DNA of 53,921 bases. Origin: Syntrophomonas sp. UBA5288 (GTDB taxonomy: Bacteria > Bacillota > Syntrophomonadia > Syntrophomonadales > Syntrophomonadaceae). Positions 53,302 through 53,921 of this stretch are shown here, in pieces. Under the pieces are notes generated by a model. It worked only from the letters and a program-made list of their open reading frames with translations, made no database searches and was not told where the DNA came from. The stretch's first letter is position 1, and the number at the start of each line of letters is the position of its first letter. The stretch is from the NCBI GenBank assembly GCA_002408445.1, contig DHSK01000119.1, forward strand, positions 1-53,921, in the 5' to 3' direction. Made by a program: the position numbers and the translations under genes.

Positions 53302-53921
53302 AATAATAAAAAGCCACCAGGTTAAGGCAGAAGCACCCAAAAGGCTGGATGCGTTTCCTGGTGCAGTCGAAGCCCCGGAAACAGCAGATGCAATTACTCC
53401 CTTTGATCCGTTGCAGTTGGAAAAAGAAAAATTGGAAGAGCTAAAACAGGAGAGCAGCGTTATTTTAAATGAAACTGAAAACATGGTATTGGAATTGCTG
53501 GAAAAAGCGCGGGCTGATGCCAAGAGCATAATCAATGATGCCCAGGAAGAGTCTTCCGTCCTTAGGGTCAAGGTTTATGAAGAAGCAGCTTCTATTCGGG
53601 CCCAGGCTAAGGAAGAAGGCTACCGGGAAGGTCTAAAACAAGCGCAAGAGGAAATCGAGGCTGATCGCCAGGCAGCTTTGGAACAGAGCCAGGCCATCAT
53701 AGAGAAGGCCCGGCAAACCAAACTTAAAACTATTAACTCCATGGAAAGGGATATATTTCAACTGGTGATGGCTATCAGCAAAAAGGTAATAGCCGGCGAG
53801 ATTGCCACCAATCCTCAGGTTATTATAAACATTGTCCGGGAAGCCATTGATTTCCTTGATAAACCTGAAAATATTACGGTTTATGTTAACCCGCATGACC
53901 TGGAAAACCTGCTGGCTGCTA
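53294..53921 (+). CDS. fliH: Flagellar assembly protein FliH (partial)
   Basis: The first 209 codons of FliH, the regulator of the FliI export ATPase; the gene runs off the right edge. It starts at TTG 53294 inside the end of fliG, with GGAGGGGAT at 53278-53286; an in-frame stop at 53291 rules out anything earlier. A low-complexity N-terminus is followed by a long Glu/Ala-rich helical region (ADAKSIINDAQEE, AQAKEEGYREGLKQAQEE) and the C-terminal FliH domain opening MERDIFQLVMAISKKVIAGE. Type and position agree with FliH. Confidence 0.9.
   Translation, partial: MSRIIKSHQVKAEAPKRLDAFPGAVEAPETADAITPFDPLQLEKEKLEELKQESSVILNETENMVLELLEKARADAKSIINDAQEESSVLRVKVYEEAASIRAQAKEEGYREGLKQAQEEIEADRQAALEQSQAIIEKARQTKLKTINSMERDIFQLVMAISKKVIAGEIATNPQVIINIVREAIDFLDKPENITVYVNPHDLENLLAA

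Noticed and set aside
1..53921. CRISPR arrays, tRNA or rRNA genes, prophage
   Set aside because: No regularly spaced repeats, cloverleaf sequences, rRNA segments or phage gene clusters were seen.

Overview
The window is a housekeeping, cell-envelope, sporulation and motility segment of an endospore-forming Firmicute of the class Clostridia. The evidence is the pairing of spoIIGA-sigE-sigG with ftsAZ, the Bacillus-type order xerC-hslV-hslU-codY-flgB, a MurE with the meso-diaminopimelate motif DNPR, and Gram-positive ribosome binding sites. Moderate GC, many UUG starts and gene content are compatible with a Syntrophomonas-like organism; this is an inference from overall style and is not proved here. 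Almost every gene is on the + strand. The exceptions are a partial ATPase at the left edge and a two-gene small-protein unit near 40.1-40.5 kb.

Layout. 1-1.7 kb: partial P-loop ATPase (-), then a structured leader and a DUF1646 transporter; the leader is a candidate Na+-I riboswitch. 1.8-12.8 kb: recJ, rel, dtd, a metallo-beta-lactamase fold hydrolase, hemZ, hisS, aspS, followed by a probable 6S RNA. 13.2-15.8 kb: an EndoIII/MagIII-like DNA glycosylase, a tandem ACT-domain protein and a PHP-domain protein. 16.0-35.1 kb: a near-complete division and cell wall (dcw) cluster: mraZ, rsmH, ftsL, spoVD-like PBP, murE, murF, mraY, murD, ftsW, murG, murC, murA, ftsQ, DUF881, sbp, ftsA, ftsZ. It is headed by a three-repeat MraZ operator. 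35.7-38.2 kb: spoIIGA, sigE, sigG. 38.2-40.7 kb: an accessory stretch holding a 45-aa membrane peptide gene, an orphan beta-class DNA methyltransferase, repeats and the minus-strand small-protein pair. 40.7-48.9 kb: dprA, topA, trmFO, xerC, hslV, hslU, codY. 49.3 kb to the end: flgB, flgC, fliE, a frameshifted fliF, fliG, and the start of fliH.

The gene blocks fit together as growth and differentiation control. Rel and CodY read starvation. The dcw genes build peptidoglycan precursors and the septum. SpoIIGA, SigE and SigG turn septation into sporulation. The flagellar basal-body operon follows codY as it does in Bacillus.

The intergenic space is unusually rich. A modular repeat family (called here A/D, B and C) occupies several gaps. 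Its conserved C core lies upstream of hemZ, the PHP gene, spoIIGA and fliF, always in the orientation of the downstream gene. A second, strongly palindromic REP-like family occurs three times, with a compensatory base change in its stem. Possible novelties are the C-core repeat, the minus-strand small-protein pair, a structured region between codY and flgB, and a terminator placed directly against the hemZ start codon.
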